Program-made: the position numbers and the translations under genes
The notes under the pieces: generated by a model
Told to the model about the DNA's origin: nothing
What the model saw: the letters and a program-made list of their open reading frames with translations, nothing else
Database searches by the model: none
Assembly: GCF_000337375.1 (NCBI RefSeq)
Contig: NZ_AOJG01000015.1
Coordinates: 1-46,999 of the forward strand
Length of the DNA: 46,999 nt
Source of the DNA: Halorubrum lipolyticum DSM 21995
GTDB lineage: Archaea > Halobacteriota > Halobacteria > Halobacteriales > Haloferacaceae
Reading direction: 5' to 3'
Shown here: positions 23,314-31,703 of the stretch, piece after piece
Position numbering within the stretch: position 1 is the first letter of the stretch
Layout of the letters: each line of letters opens with the position of its first letter

Positions 23314-24093
23314 TCAGTCGCCCGCGCGCGCTTCCGACGCGACCTCCTCGAACTCCGAGACGGAGATGACGAGCCGGTCGTCGCTCGTCGTCGTCACCAT
23401 CTTCGACTCCGCGAAGGTGGACCCGTCGGCGCGGAGCCCGGTGCTCGTCCCGGTCCACCGCTCGCCCCCCATCACCGCCGGGATGATGTGCGTGCGGATG
23501 TGCTCGACCTCCTCGGTCGGGTGGAGCCGCTGCCAGCGCTCCCCGACGAGCTCGTCCGGTTCGTAGCCGTACAGCTCGCCGTACTCCTCGCCCACGAACT
23601 CGAACGTCCCGTCGGGCGCCACGGTGCAGAGTCCGTCGAGCGCCACGTCGCGGGACGGGTCGATCCCCGACTCTCGGTCCGCGTCCGACTCGAAGCGCCC
23701 GCCGTCGCCCTCGACCGCGTGCTCGACCCGGCGCAGCAGCGCGGTGTACCCGTCGACGCCGCCGCGCTTCGTGACGTAGTCGCTGACGCCCGCGCGGACC
23801 ATCTCGGCCGCGATGGCGTCGGGCTCGGTCGCGGAAAAGAGGAGGAACGGGAGGTTTGGGTCGTGCTCCCTGGCCGCGGAGAGCAGCTCGACGCCCGTCC
23901 GGCCGGGCATGTCGTAGTCGCTGACCACGCAGTCGAACGGCTCGCGTTCGATCCGGTCGAGCGCGGCCTCGGGATCCGTCTCCGTGGCGGTCTCGCAGTC
24001 GATCTCGTCGTCGCGTTCGAGGTACGCCGCGACCAGCTCGGCGAGGCCCGGCTCGTCGTCGACGCAGAGCACTCGAAGCGGTGCGTCCGTCAT
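23314..24093 (-). CDS. Response regulator with receiver and PAS domains
   Basis: This 259-residue protein has a receiver domain (about 5-120) with acidic pair Asp12-Asp13, phosphoacceptor Asp59 (VVSDYDMPG), Ser87 (LLFSATE) and Lys109. A PAS domain follows at about 150-255 (VAPDGTFEFVGEEYGELYGYEPDELVG split here). No histidine kinase or DNA-binding domain is present, so it must pass its signal by protein contact. Architecture is common in haloarchaeal phosphorelays. No partner kinase is encoded beside it. The ATG at 24093 fits the family. Confidence 0.9.
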   Translation of the reverse strand: MTDAPLRVLCVDDEPGLAELVAAYLERDDEIDCETATETDPEAALDRIEREPFDCVVSDYDMPGRTGVELLSAAREHDPNLPFLLFSATEPDAIAAEMVRAGVSDYVTKRGGVDGYTALLRRVEHAVEGDGGRFESDADRESGIDPSRDVALDGLCTVAPDGTFEFVGEEYGELYGYEPDELVGERWQRLHPTEEVEHIRTHIIPAVMGGERWTGTSTGLRADGSTFAESKMVTTTSDDRLVISVSEFEEVASEARAGD

Positions 24094-24167
24094 ACCCGCC
24101 GCTCGGCGCCGTCCGGATATACCGTTTCCCTCCCGATGCTCAGAACTGATACCGACCGGTCACGCGG

Positions 24168-25124
24168 TCACGCCGTCGCGCCCGCGACGAGGGACTCCTC
24201 GACGGTCTCGACGAACCGCTCCGGGTGTTCGACGTGCGGCAGCAGCTTGGCGCGGTCGAAGACGACGAGGCGGGCGCCGGAGGCGTCGGCGAGCTCGCGG
24301 CCGTCGGCCAGCGGGCTCACCTCGGCCTCGCGGCCCCAGACGATCGTCGGCGCCGCGTCCATCGACGCGAACGCGGCCGCGAGGTCGAGGTCGCTGTTGA
24401 GGTACCCCGAGACGAACGACGCGGGCGCGAACCGGGCGTTCTCGACGTGGGCCGTCCGCCACTCGTAGTCGGTCCACTCGTCGCTCGGGGCCGCCGGGTC
24501 GTCGTAGCCGTGGTCGGCGTTGAAGTACCGGATCGACGGTTTCGAGGCGATGACGTTGAACAGCGCGTCGCCGACGAGCGGCGCCCGGATCAGCTCTCGC
24601 AGCCACGACTTCGGCGGGCTCGGCCCGGCGACGGTCGTCGGACAGACGCCGACGAACCCGCGGACTTCGATGCCGTCCGCCGCCGAGTCGGCGGTGTCGA
24701 CCGCCGCGGCCGCGTACGCCGCCGAGAGCGACGAGGCGACGACGGCGGGCCGATCGAAGTCGGCGAGGAAGTCGCGAACGAAGTCCTCGTACAGCGCCGC
24801 GGAGTAGCGCAGCGGCGGGCGGTCGGACCGGCCGAACCCCGGAAGGTCGGGGGCGACGACGTGGTGTTCGGCGGCCAGGTCGTCGAACACCTCGCGCCAC
24901 TCGCCCGCGGAGCCGGCGGCGTTGACGCCGTGGAGGCACACGAGATCCGGGTCGTCGGGGTCGCCGGCCTCGGTGTACGCCACGTTCATGCCGCGCCAGC
25001 GGAACGTGCCGTCGTCGCCGTCGAGCGGCGATTCCAACTCCCCTTCGTACCGGAGGCCGGTGTTGAGCGCGGCGAGCGCGCCGACGCCGAGGAGGGCACT
25101 CCCGGCGACCTTGGTGAGCTTCAT
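24168..25124 (-). CDS. Alpha/beta hydrolase with N-terminal membrane segment
   Basis: The 318-residue protein begins with a short hydrophobic stretch (KVAGSALLGVGALAALNTGL) that may anchor it in the membrane. The alpha/beta-hydrolase core has the oxyanion region LVCLHGVNAAG, PDLPGFGRSD and a nucleophile elbow VASSLSAAY, where the usual GxSxG is SSLSA. The catalytic His probably lies in LLPHVEHPE. The atypical elbow leaves activity uncertain. A TATA-like GATATAAG lies about 31 bases before the ATG. The substrate is unknown. Confidence 0.85.
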   Translation of the reverse strand: MKLTKVAGSALLGVGALAALNTGLRYEGELESPLDGDDGTFRWRGMNVAYTEAGDPDDPDLVCLHGVNAAGSAGEWREVFDDLAAEHHVVAPDLPGFGRSDRPPLRYSAALYEDFVRDFLADFDRPAVVASSLSAAYAAAAVDTADSAADGIEVRGFVGVCPTTVAGPSPPKSWLRELIRAPLVGDALFNVIASKPSIRYFNADHGYDDPAAPSDEWTDYEWRTAHVENARFAPASFVSGYLNSDLDLAAAFASMDAAPTIVWGREAEVSPLADGRELADASGARLVVFDRAKLLPHVEHPERFVETVEESLVAGATA

Positions 25125-25193
25125 GGAAACCTGTTGGTCCGCTGGCGACTTATATCACGTGGGAGCGCGAGCGGTCCGAGCGACCGTATCGCG

Positions 25194-26279
25194 TCACAGT
25201 TCGCCGTCGTCGACGCAGTCCGCGATGGGCTCGACGATCTCCGCGGCGAGGCTGTACGGGTCCGTCTCCCGCCGCCGGACCGAGTCGGCGAGCGCGTCGA
25301 TCCCGCCCCGGCGCTCGATCTCCGCGGTCGCGAGCGCCCCCACGTCCGAGCGGACCAGCGTGCGGATCTCCTCGGCGTACCGTCGACGCTTCGTCGACTC
25401 GATCGCGCCCGACTCCCGGAGGTGGGTCGCGTGGGCGTCGAACGTCTCGATCAGCTCCGCGACCCCTTCACCGGTGTTCGCGACGGTTCGGAGCACGTCG
25501 GGGGTCCACACGGTCTCGTCACCCTCCCCGTCCCCGTCTGTCCCGTCGTCCGGGTGGTCCGGGACCTCGAACCCGTGATGTCCTCCGTCGAGTCCCTTCG
25601 TCGGGCTCTCGCGCCGGTGGACCATCTCCTCCAGCTCGGCGAGGGTGCGCTCCGCGCCGTCCATGTCGGCCTTGTTGACGACGAACACGTCGCCGATCTC
25701 CAGGATCCCGGCTTTCAGCGTCTGCACGTCGTCGCCCGAGCCTGGCTGGACGAGCACCGCGACGGTGTCCGCGGTGCGGACCACGTCGACCTCGTTCTGC
25801 CCGGCGCCGACCGTCTCGATGATGACCGCGTCTTTCCCGAAGGCGTCGAGCGCCTTCACGGCGTCCGCGGTCGCCATCGACAGGCCGCCGAGCTGGCCGC
25901 GCGCGCTCATCGACCGGAAGAACACGTCCATGTCGCCGACGTTCGACGCCATCCGGATCCGGTCGCCGAGCACCGCGCCGCCGGTGTACGGCGAGGAGGG
26001 GTCGACCGCGACCACGCCGACGGTGTCGCCGCGGTCGCGGTAGGCCGCGGCGAGCTTGTCGACGAGCGTCGACTTCCCGGCGCCGGGCGCCCCGGTGATC
26101 CCGATCACGTCCGCGCCGCCGGTGTGCTCGTGGAGCGCGGCGACGATCCCGCGGTAGCCGGCGGCGCGGTTCTCGATCCGCGTGATGACGCGCGCGAGCG
26201 CCCGGTGGCTCCCGGCGAGGAGGTCCTCCACGAGCGCGGCGTCGCCGTCGCTGAGCGCGGTTGCGTCCGACCGGCCCAT
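25194..26279 (-). CDS. meaB: Methylmalonyl-CoA mutase-associated GTPase MeaB
   Basis: This 361-residue G3E-family GTPase protects and reloads B12-dependent methylmalonyl-CoA mutase. Walker A is GITGAPGAGKSTLVDK (about 39-54). The family motif DPSSPYTGGAVLGDRIRM follows, then ETVGAGQNEVDVV and the G4 motif VVNKADMDGAE. An acidic insert (DHPDDGTDGDGEGDE) interrupts the C-terminal part. Its ATG directly follows the stop of the B12-subunit gene (TAG-ATG), so the two are co-translated. The large mutase subunit is not in the window. Confidence 0.95.
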   Translation of the reverse strand: MGRSDATALSDGDAALVEDLLAGSHRALARVITRIENRAAGYRGIVAALHEHTGGADVIGITGAPGAGKSTLVDKLAAAYRDRGDTVGVVAVDPSSPYTGGAVLGDRIRMASNVGDMDVFFRSMSARGQLGGLSMATADAVKALDAFGKDAVIIETVGAGQNEVDVVRTADTVAVLVQPGSGDDVQTLKAGILEIGDVFVVNKADMDGAERTLAELEEMVHRRESPTKGLDGGHHGFEVPDHPDDGTDGDGEGDETVWTPDVLRTVANTGEGVAELIETFDAHATHLRESGAIESTKRRRYAEEIRTLVRSDVGALATAEIERRGGIDALADSVRRRETDPYSLAAEIVEPIADCVDDGEL

Positions 26280-26699
26280 CTACGCTCGCTCCGGGAGGTT
26301 GTTCCGGATGAACTCGATCGTCTCCTCCATCGGGGTCCCGGGACCGAACACCTCGGCGACGCCGAGTTCCTTGAGCTCCGCCTCGTCGTCGTCGGGGATG
26401 ATCCCGCCGACCAACACGAGGGTGTCCTCGAACGCGTCGTACTCCTTGAGCCCCTCGATCACCTTCGGGACGAGCGTGTTGTGCGCCCCGGAGAGGATAG
26501 AGATGCCGAGCACGTCCACGTCCTCCTGGACCGCCGCCTGCACGATCTCCTCGGGCGCGCGATGGAGCCCGGAGTAGACCACTTCGAAGCCGGCGTCCCG
26601 GAACGCCCGCGCGATCACGTGTGCTCCCCGATCGTGGCCGTCGAGTCCGACCTTCGCGACCAGACAGCGGACGGCCCGCGTCTCCTGTTCGGCGCTCAT
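26280..26699 (-). CDS. mcmA2: Methylmalonyl-CoA mutase cobalamin-binding subunit
   Basis: This 139-residue protein is a stand-alone B12-binding domain. GLDGHDRGAHVIA (about 18-30) holds the DxHxxG cobalt-ligand histidine, and SILSGAHN and LVGGIIP complete the corrinoid-binding loops. With a separate catalytic subunit it interconverts methylmalonyl-CoA and succinyl-CoA in propionate metabolism. The ATG at 26699 is the only good start. It is transcribed with meaB downstream, with zero spacing. Confidence 0.94.
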   Translation of the reverse strand: MSAEQETRAVRCLVAKVGLDGHDRGAHVIARAFRDAGFEVVYSGLHRAPEEIVQAAVQEDVDVLGISILSGAHNTLVPKVIEGLKEYDAFEDTLVLVGGIIPDDDEAELKELGVAEVFGPGTPMEETIEFIRNNLPERA

Positions 26700-26821
26700 A
26701 CCCGGCCCTCCGTCGCGTGACCGTTTGATTCTAACGGAAGTTCAGGAGAGTTCGGCCGAGAGCGTCCGGGCGCCCCTCCGGGACCGACGCGTTGAACGCG
26801 GCGGCCGTGGTATCGAACGGC

Positions 26822-27721
26822 ATGAACACCGACGCCTCACGAGACGCCCCCGACGACCGCCTCCCCGCCGGGACGCGGATCGGTCGCGCCGCGCTCCGGA
26901 TCGTGGACCTCGACGAGACGACCGCGTTCTACCGCGACGTGGTCGGCCTCGGGGTCCTCGACCGCGACGGCGACCGAGCGGTCCTCGGCGTCGACGGGAC
27001 GCCCCTGCTCGTCTTAGAGCGCGACCCCGACCGCCCGGACCGGGGCCGGACCGACGCCGGGCTCTTCCACACCGCGTTCCGGGTCCCGTCCCGCGCCGCG
27101 CTCGGCGAGGCGCTGGTTCGCGTGCGGGACCGGTGGCGGCTCGACGGCCCCTCAGACCACCTCGTCAGCGAGGCGCTGTACCTCGACGACCCGGAGGGGA
27201 ACGGCGTCGAGATCTACCGCGACCGCCCCCGCGAGGAGTGGCCGGTCGCCGACGACGGGACGGTCCGGATGGCGACCGAGCCGCTCGACGTGCAGGGCGT
27301 CGCCGCGGCCGCGGGAGGGGCGAGCGCCGGCCTCGTCGACGACGCCCCGTCCGGCACCGACGTGGGTCACGTGCACCTCGAAGTCACGTCGCTGTCGGCG
27401 TTCGAGGCGGTGTACGTCGACGGGATCGGCTTCGAGGTCGGCATGACCGGGCCGAACGTCCGGTTCGTCGCGGCGGGCGGCTACCACCACCACCTCGGCG
27501 CGAACACCTGGCGGGGCCGGACGACGCCGGCCGCGGGTCGAGGGATCGCGTGGTTCGAGGTCGTGGTCCCGGACGCGGCCGCCGTGGAAGCGGTGCGAGA
27601 CCGGCTCGACGCGGTCGCGGCCGACACCGATGTCGATGTCGGCGTCGAGGTGCGGGAGGACGGTATCGCGATCACCGACGACGACGGTATCGAAGTGCAC
27701 GTTCGGCCGGAATTCGCGTAG
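26822..27721 (+). CDS. VOC-family protein, CatE-like extradiol dioxygenase type
   Basis: The 299-residue protein contains two glyoxalase/bleomycin-resistance (VOC) modules: about 15-135 (AALRIVDLDETTAFYRDVVG and ALYLDDPEGNGVEIYRDR) and about 180-299 (GHVHLEVTSLSAFEAVYVDG and YHHHLGANTWRG). Candidate metal ligands are His184 region (VGHVHLEV), HHHLGAN and the C-terminal Glu (DDDGIEVHVRPE). The layout resembles CatE catechol-2,3-dioxygenase-type proteins, but the true substrate is unknown. The ATG at 26822 is preferred; the frame extends upstream to 26792 without family character. Confidence 0.85.
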   Translation: MNTDASRDAPDDRLPAGTRIGRAALRIVDLDETTAFYRDVVGLGVLDRDGDRAVLGVDGTPLLVLERDPDRPDRGRTDAGLFHTAFRVPSRAALGEALVRVRDRWRLDGPSDHLVSEALYLDDPEGNGVEIYRDRPREEWPVADDGTVRMATEPLDVQGVAAAAGGASAGLVDDAPSGTDVGHVHLEVTSLSAFEAVYVDGIGFEVGMTGPNVRFVAAGGYHHHLGANTWRGRTTPAAGRGIAWFEVVVPDAAAVEAVRDRLDAVAADTDVDVGVEVREDGIAITDDDGIEVHVRPEFA

Positions 27722-27903
27722 GGGTTGCAACGCCGGGAGTGCGAGCGGTTCGGACGTGGGTGTCGAAGCGCGTGGCAGCGGTGCAGTACGGAACACCGCG
27801 AGCGGACGCAGCGGGCTGATAAACGGTCACCGCCGCAGACGTTCCGCGATAGAAATATGACCGCAACAAGTAATTATAAATTTTAATATCATTATCAGAC
27901 GGT
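27722..27903 (+). promoter_or_regulatory. AT-rich promoter region of the membrane-protein pair
   Basis: Bases 27855-27903 are strikingly AT-rich for this genome. A TATA box TTATAAA (27874-27880) lies 24-30 bases before the ATG at 27904. The rest of the interval shows no gene. The low GC content differs from neighbouring intergenic DNA and may mark acquired sequence. Confidence 0.65.
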
Positions 27904-29094
27904 ATGTCAGACGCCGTCGAACACGGAGCGCCTACAGACGAAACGGTGTCCGAAAGTCCAGGGCTCCTTTCGCAGCTGAAAGTCACACTTCAGCGAGACG
28001 CGACGAAAGACCGGATCCGATTTATCGTTTTAGTGTATATTACCGTCGCGACGGCCGCGTCGGTCCAGTACGCCGGGCTCCTTCTGATCGTCAACTCACA
28101 GCTTCCCGCGGGGGGAGCGGCGATTCTCACTCAGTACGTCTTGCTACCCGTCTTCGCCTCGGGGATTCTGGCGGTCGGCCTCGGGTTACACGTGGGAAAA
28201 CGTTCCGAGAACGAGATGGGTGCCGTCGCCGCGTCGGGGATCGGGACGTATCTCGGCTACATCGGCTTCGTTCTGGCGACGGTCGTCGCGACGCGGGTCG
28301 TCGGCAGCGACTTCATCAGCTCGGCCCTCGGACTGACGACCGAAGGCCTCCTCTCCGAACTCGTCTTCGTTGGACTCGGCATCGGGTTCGTCGGTGCGGG
28401 AACGGGGTACCTGGGGTTCCGGTCCAAACGGGCGACCGACCGGACAGACGTCGACGGAGAGACGGAAGCTAGGGCCGTCGCCGGCCCGGACGAGCCGACG
28501 GCCGACGTAGCGACGGATGGTGGCGAGAACGACCCCGGCTCCCGTCTCTTCGGCGGGCTGTTTGAGGCCTTCACGGGGCCGTCACCCGCGCGGACCACGT
28601 GGATGACCGTCTACGCCTTCGCGCTCGTCGGCGTCGGGTACGGGATATCGACGGTGGCGTTAACTGTCGGAGCGACCGGGTTCGTCCCGATTCTTATTTC
28701 GCTGAGTGCGAGTTACGCCATCGTCTTTTCAGCGCCACTGCTCGCGGCGTACTTCGGATCGCAGGTCGGACGGTCGACCTCGACGACCCGAGCCGTTTCG
28801 ATCGGCTTCGTCGGCGGCGGGCTCGGATTCGTCGCGATGGTTCTCGCGATGGTCGTCATCGGCTCGTTCGGGCCCGACGCCGGGTTGTTGAACAACCTCT
28901 CCAGCTCGGTCGAACTCCTCCAGGGGAACGTCGGCGCCGCGAGCAGCGTCTTCGCTCAGGGGATCGAAACCGTGTTCGGGGCCGTTCCCCGTGGATACGA
29001 AATCTCTCGGATCCTCCTGCTCGGAGGGGTCGGTAGCGCGCTCGCGGGAGCAGTCGCGGCGTTCGCCGCGCAGGACGATCGGGGGTGGGTCTGA
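27904..29094 (+). CDS. Hypothetical multi-pass membrane protein
   Basis: This 396-residue protein has about nine likely membrane helices in two groups, roughly 38-175 and 235-390. A hydrophilic acidic loop (about 180-225, rich in Asp, Gly and Glu) separates them. The N-terminus (SDAVEHGAPTDETVSESPG) is soluble. The two halves may be distant repeats, since both contain Gly-rich helices followed by YLGY- or YFGSQVG-type ends; I cannot confirm this by eye. No catalytic motif is seen. The stop directly abuts the ATG of the next gene, so they form an operon. I do not recognise the family. Confidence 0.75.
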   Translation: MSDAVEHGAPTDETVSESPGLLSQLKVTLQRDATKDRIRFIVLVYITVATAASVQYAGLLLIVNSQLPAGGAAILTQYVLLPVFASGILAVGLGLHVGKRSENEMGAVAASGIGTYLGYIGFVLATVVATRVVGSDFISSALGLTTEGLLSELVFVGLGIGFVGAGTGYLGFRSKRATDRTDVDGETEARAVAGPDEPTADVATDGGENDPGSRLFGGLFEAFTGPSPARTTWMTVYAFALVGVGYGISTVALTVGATGFVPILISLSASYAIVFSAPLLAAYFGSQVGRSTSTTRAVSIGFVGGGLGFVAMVLAMVVIGSFGPDAGLLNNLSSSVELLQGNVGAASSVFAQGIETVFGAVPRGYEISRILLLGGVGSALAGAVAAFAAQDDRGWV

Positions 29095-29889
29095 ATGGCC
29101 GACGACGCCCCCTCCACCGACACGCCACGTCCCGAGCGGGACGACGACGAGAGCCCACGGAGCGGTCCGGACGCCCGCGATGGCGCCGACGACGCGAGCG
29201 ACGGCGCGGCCGTCCCGAGCGAGACGGCCGGCCGGTTCGCGTCCAACGACCGCGTCGACGACGGCGTCGAAGCGCTCGAAGAGCCGGACGTTCGCCGGGC
29301 GGTTATCGGGAACGCGGGCACGTTCGCGGGGGCGGGAATCGGGCTCGGCTGTATCGTCCTCGTTTCCCTCTTTCGGCTCGTCGGCGCCGAATTCACCGAT
29401 CCCGAATCGATCGTGGGTAGCGTGTTCGCGGTCTCGGAGGTGTATCTCGTGCTCACTGCGGTCGCCGCCGTCGGCGTCACGAATTACGTCCTGCTTGCAG
29501 GTCTCATCGGTATCGACTCGGGCGGACGGTTCGACACCGATGCCCACGCGATGACCGCAGCTGGCGTCGGCTCCGCGATCGGCGCCTGCATCCTGCTCGT
29601 CGCGTTGGCGATCGCGACGGCCATCGGGTTCCTCGCGCTGAGTTCGGTCACACCGCCGCTCGAAGAGCTCAGCAGAATGGCGGACCTCGCCCGCAGCACC
29701 GGCGGGCTCTCCGGCGTGGGAGCCGCCGGTCCCGGGGGCGCCGAGGCCTCCGGAGAGACCGGGCTCTCGGCGCTAGAAGTCCTCGGTGCGCTGCTTTCGC
29801 TCGTAGTCACTGGTGCCGTGATCGCGGCACTCGCCGGCGTCACCGGCAGCGTCACCGCGTACGTCACGAGGCGGTACGGACTGGCCTGA
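29095..29889 (+). CDS. Hypothetical membrane protein, partner of the upstream gene
   Basis: The 264-residue protein has a long acidic N-terminal tail (about 1-65), then four likely membrane helices: about 72-96, 108-138, 150-182 and 225-255. A Gly/Ala-rich loop (GVGAAGPGGAEASGETG) precedes the last one. The ATG starts immediately after the upstream stop codon (TGA-ATG). Sequence style and composition match the upstream protein, so the two may form one complex. Family and function are unknown to me. Confidence 0.72.
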   Translation: MADDAPSTDTPRPERDDDESPRSGPDARDGADDASDGAAVPSETAGRFASNDRVDDGVEALEEPDVRRAVIGNAGTFAGAGIGLGCIVLVSLFRLVGAEFTDPESIVGSVFAVSEVYLVLTAVAAVGVTNYVLLAGLIGIDSGGRFDTDAHAMTAAGVGSAIGACILLVALAIATAIGFLALSSVTPPLEELSRMADLARSTGGLSGVGAAGPGGAEASGETGLSALEVLGALLSLVVTGAVIAALAGVTGSVTAYVTRRYGLA

Positions 29890-29945
29890 CCGCCGTCCGT
29901 CGCCGCCGATATTCTCGCCCGCTCGCCGCCGTCCTCGCCGACCGG

Positions 29946-30998
29946 TCATCCGACGATCGTCCGGAGCGTCGACTCCGTTAGGAGCGCGGTGATTCCCAGC
30001 GCCTCGGTCGTCATCCAGCCGAGGAAGAGGACGTACATCGCGAGGAGGACGTATCCCTCCTCGGTGGTGAGCTCGAAGTCCGTCGCGGCCAACACCACGA
30101 CGACGAGAGTGGTGTAAAACAGGAACAACATGAGCGGCACGGACGTGAGGAATCCGATCGAGACGCCGCCGGCGAGGATGACGCCGATCGGCAGCGCCGC
30201 GACGAGGTTGAACGTGTTCGTCCCGAAGACGTTCGCGACCGCCGCCCGCTTGTCGCCGGCCTTGCCCATCTTCACGCCGACGAGCAGGTCTGGGAACGAG
30301 CTCAGCACCGACAGCACCGTCACGGAGACGAGGAACGACGGCGCGTCGAGCGCGTCCGAGATCTGTACCGTCATGGTCACCATCGACTCGACGCCGACGA
30401 GCACGACGGCCAGTCCGGCCGCGAACAGTCCGACCTGTTTGGGAACGTTCGTCGACTCGGTCCGCTTCAGGTCCGACGCGCCGCTCTTGCCGCCGGCGAG
30501 CAAGATGACGTACACGCCGTACAGCACCAACAGGCCGACGCCCATCTGCGGGGTGATCCGCGCGAGCTCCCGCCCGTCGGTCCCGAGGACGCCGAGCGCG
30601 ATCACGCCGAAGAGGCCGAGGACGGCAACCACGTAGAAGATGGCGTCGCGGTAGACGATCCCCCGCGTCGTCTCCGTGTCGCCGCTCGTGATGGCGACGG
30701 CGGCCGGGATAACCAAGATGTTGAACACCGCCGTCCCGATGAGCGCCCCGGCGCCGACGCCGAAGTCGCCGAGCACGAGCACCGAGATGACGATGATCGC
30801 GAGCTCGGGGAACGACGTCGCGGCTGCGACGATGAGCCCGCCCTGGACCGCCTGCGAGACGCCGAAGTGGTCGCTGATCTTCGAGGTCGTCGACTCGATG
30901 ACGTTCGCGCCCTTCCAGGTCAGCAGGAACCCGATCGCGCCCAACACGATCCAGACGACGAGCGACTGGTCTCCGATGAGTTCCTGCAGTACAGTCAC
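29946..30998 (-). CDS. Calcium/sodium antiporter (CaCA family, YrbG-like)
   Basis: The 350-residue protein has about ten membrane helices in two inverted halves, as in Na+/Ca2+ exchangers. The alpha repeats are visible as QGGLIVAAATSFPELAIIVI (first half) and LSVLSSFPDLLVGVKMGKAG with NVFGTNTFNLVAALPIG (second half); the acidic residue of PEL/PDL binds cation. The GTG start at 30998 lies about 27 bases downstream of a minus-strand CATAATCC. It probably exports Ca2+ or exchanges other cations in a salt-rich cell. Confidence 0.92.
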   Translation of the reverse strand: MTVLQELIGDQSLVVWIVLGAIGFLLTWKGANVIESTTSKISDHFGVSQAVQGGLIVAAATSFPELAIIVISVLVLGDFGVGAGALIGTAVFNILVIPAAVAITSGDTETTRGIVYRDAIFYVVAVLGLFGVIALGVLGTDGRELARITPQMGVGLLVLYGVYVILLAGGKSGASDLKRTESTNVPKQVGLFAAGLAVVLVGVESMVTMTVQISDALDAPSFLVSVTVLSVLSSFPDLLVGVKMGKAGDKRAAVANVFGTNTFNLVAALPIGVILAGGVSIGFLTSVPLMLFLFYTTLVVVVLAATDFELTTEEGYVLLAMYVLFLGWMTTEALGITALLTESTLRTIVG

Positions 30999-31190
30999 GC
31001 GTATACCGAGGCTTCGGAGCGGATTATGATTTTTGGAGGCGTCGTCGACGAGCGAGAGGGCGAGACCGTCGCGACGGACGCCGACGGTATCGGAGTTCGC
31101 GTCCGGACCGAGTGGAGAAGAGCGGCGGTCGGAGTTCCGCTCGCGGGGTCGTCACCGTTCGGGAGCCGCGCCGTTACGGATAATCGAGGA

Positions 31191-31224
31191 GAAAGCCCCG
31201 TGCTTCAGCGCGGGGAGGATGTCA
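31191..31224 (+). mobile_element. Solo right-end remnant of an IS200/IS605 (TnpB-type) element
   Basis: The sequence GAAAGCCCCGTGCTTCAGCG followed by CGGGGAGGATGTCA matches what I recall of haloarchaeal IS200/IS605 and IS1341-type right ends. It folds as an 8-base hairpin (31196-31203 with 31208-31215, one G-U pair, TTCA loop). In intact elements this segment is the 3' end of the TnpB guide RNA scaffold. No tnpA, tnpB or left end is visible nearby, so it is a remnant or a nonautonomous derivative. It ends inside the stop codon of the next gene. Confidence 0.75.
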
Positions 31225-31608
31225 AGCCGGGACCGGCTCGGGGTCGCTCTCGACCCGTAGGTCAGCCAGCGCCTCGACGTCCGCCCGTCGCGTCGCCTCG
31301 TCGTCGTCGAACCCGTACCGTTCGAGGGAGGCGGCCCTCCCCGTCCGCAGCGCCTCGCCGCTCGTCTGGAGCGCGGCCCGGACTCCGTCGGTCGCCCGCT
31401 CGTTGATGACGGTCGCTCGGTCTCTGTCGGGGTCGATCCCGATGCGGAGCTCGGCGAGCGGTCCCAGGTCGTCGTCCCGCTCCGCGGCGTCCACGACGCC
31501 GTGGAACCAGCGGGCGGCGAGGCGTTCGCTCGGCAGAATGATATGTCCGGTATCGCGATCGAAGCTCGTGTTATGGCGCCGAATGCGGCGCTCTAGCGTT
31601 TCGTTCAT
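31222..31608 (-). CDS. Hypothetical soluble protein, possibly 3'-altered by the IS605 remnant
   Basis: This 128-residue acidic, Arg-rich protein begins MNETLERRIRRHNTSFDRDT. It contains WFHGVVDAAERDDDLGPLAELRIGIDPDRD and then a helical C-terminus with RRADVEALADLRVESDPEPVPA; no known domain is recognised. The ATG at 31608 lies about 27 bases after minus-strand ATTTAACG, supporting a real gene. Its stop codon falls within the last bases of the IS605 right-end sequence, so the native C-terminus may have been cut or replaced. Confidence 0.6.
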   Translation of the reverse strand: MNETLERRIRRHNTSFDRDTGHIILPSERLAARWFHGVVDAAERDDDLGPLAELRIGIDPDRDRATVINERATDGVRAALQTSGEALRTGRAASLERYGFDDDEATRRADVEALADLRVESDPEPVPA

Positions 31609-31703
31609 GTGTACCTGAGTAGGGCCTCTGTTCCGTTAAATGTGTGCTTCCAGGGGCTGTATCCGCCGATATTAATCATGTACGTTCAGCGCGACGGGAG
31701 CCC

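Noticed and set aside
24225-26720. 831-codon plus-strand frame
   Set aside because: Antisense to the hydrolase, meaB and the B12-subunit gene. The frame is kept open by GC bias, and the translation is Arg/Val/Asp-rich without domains.
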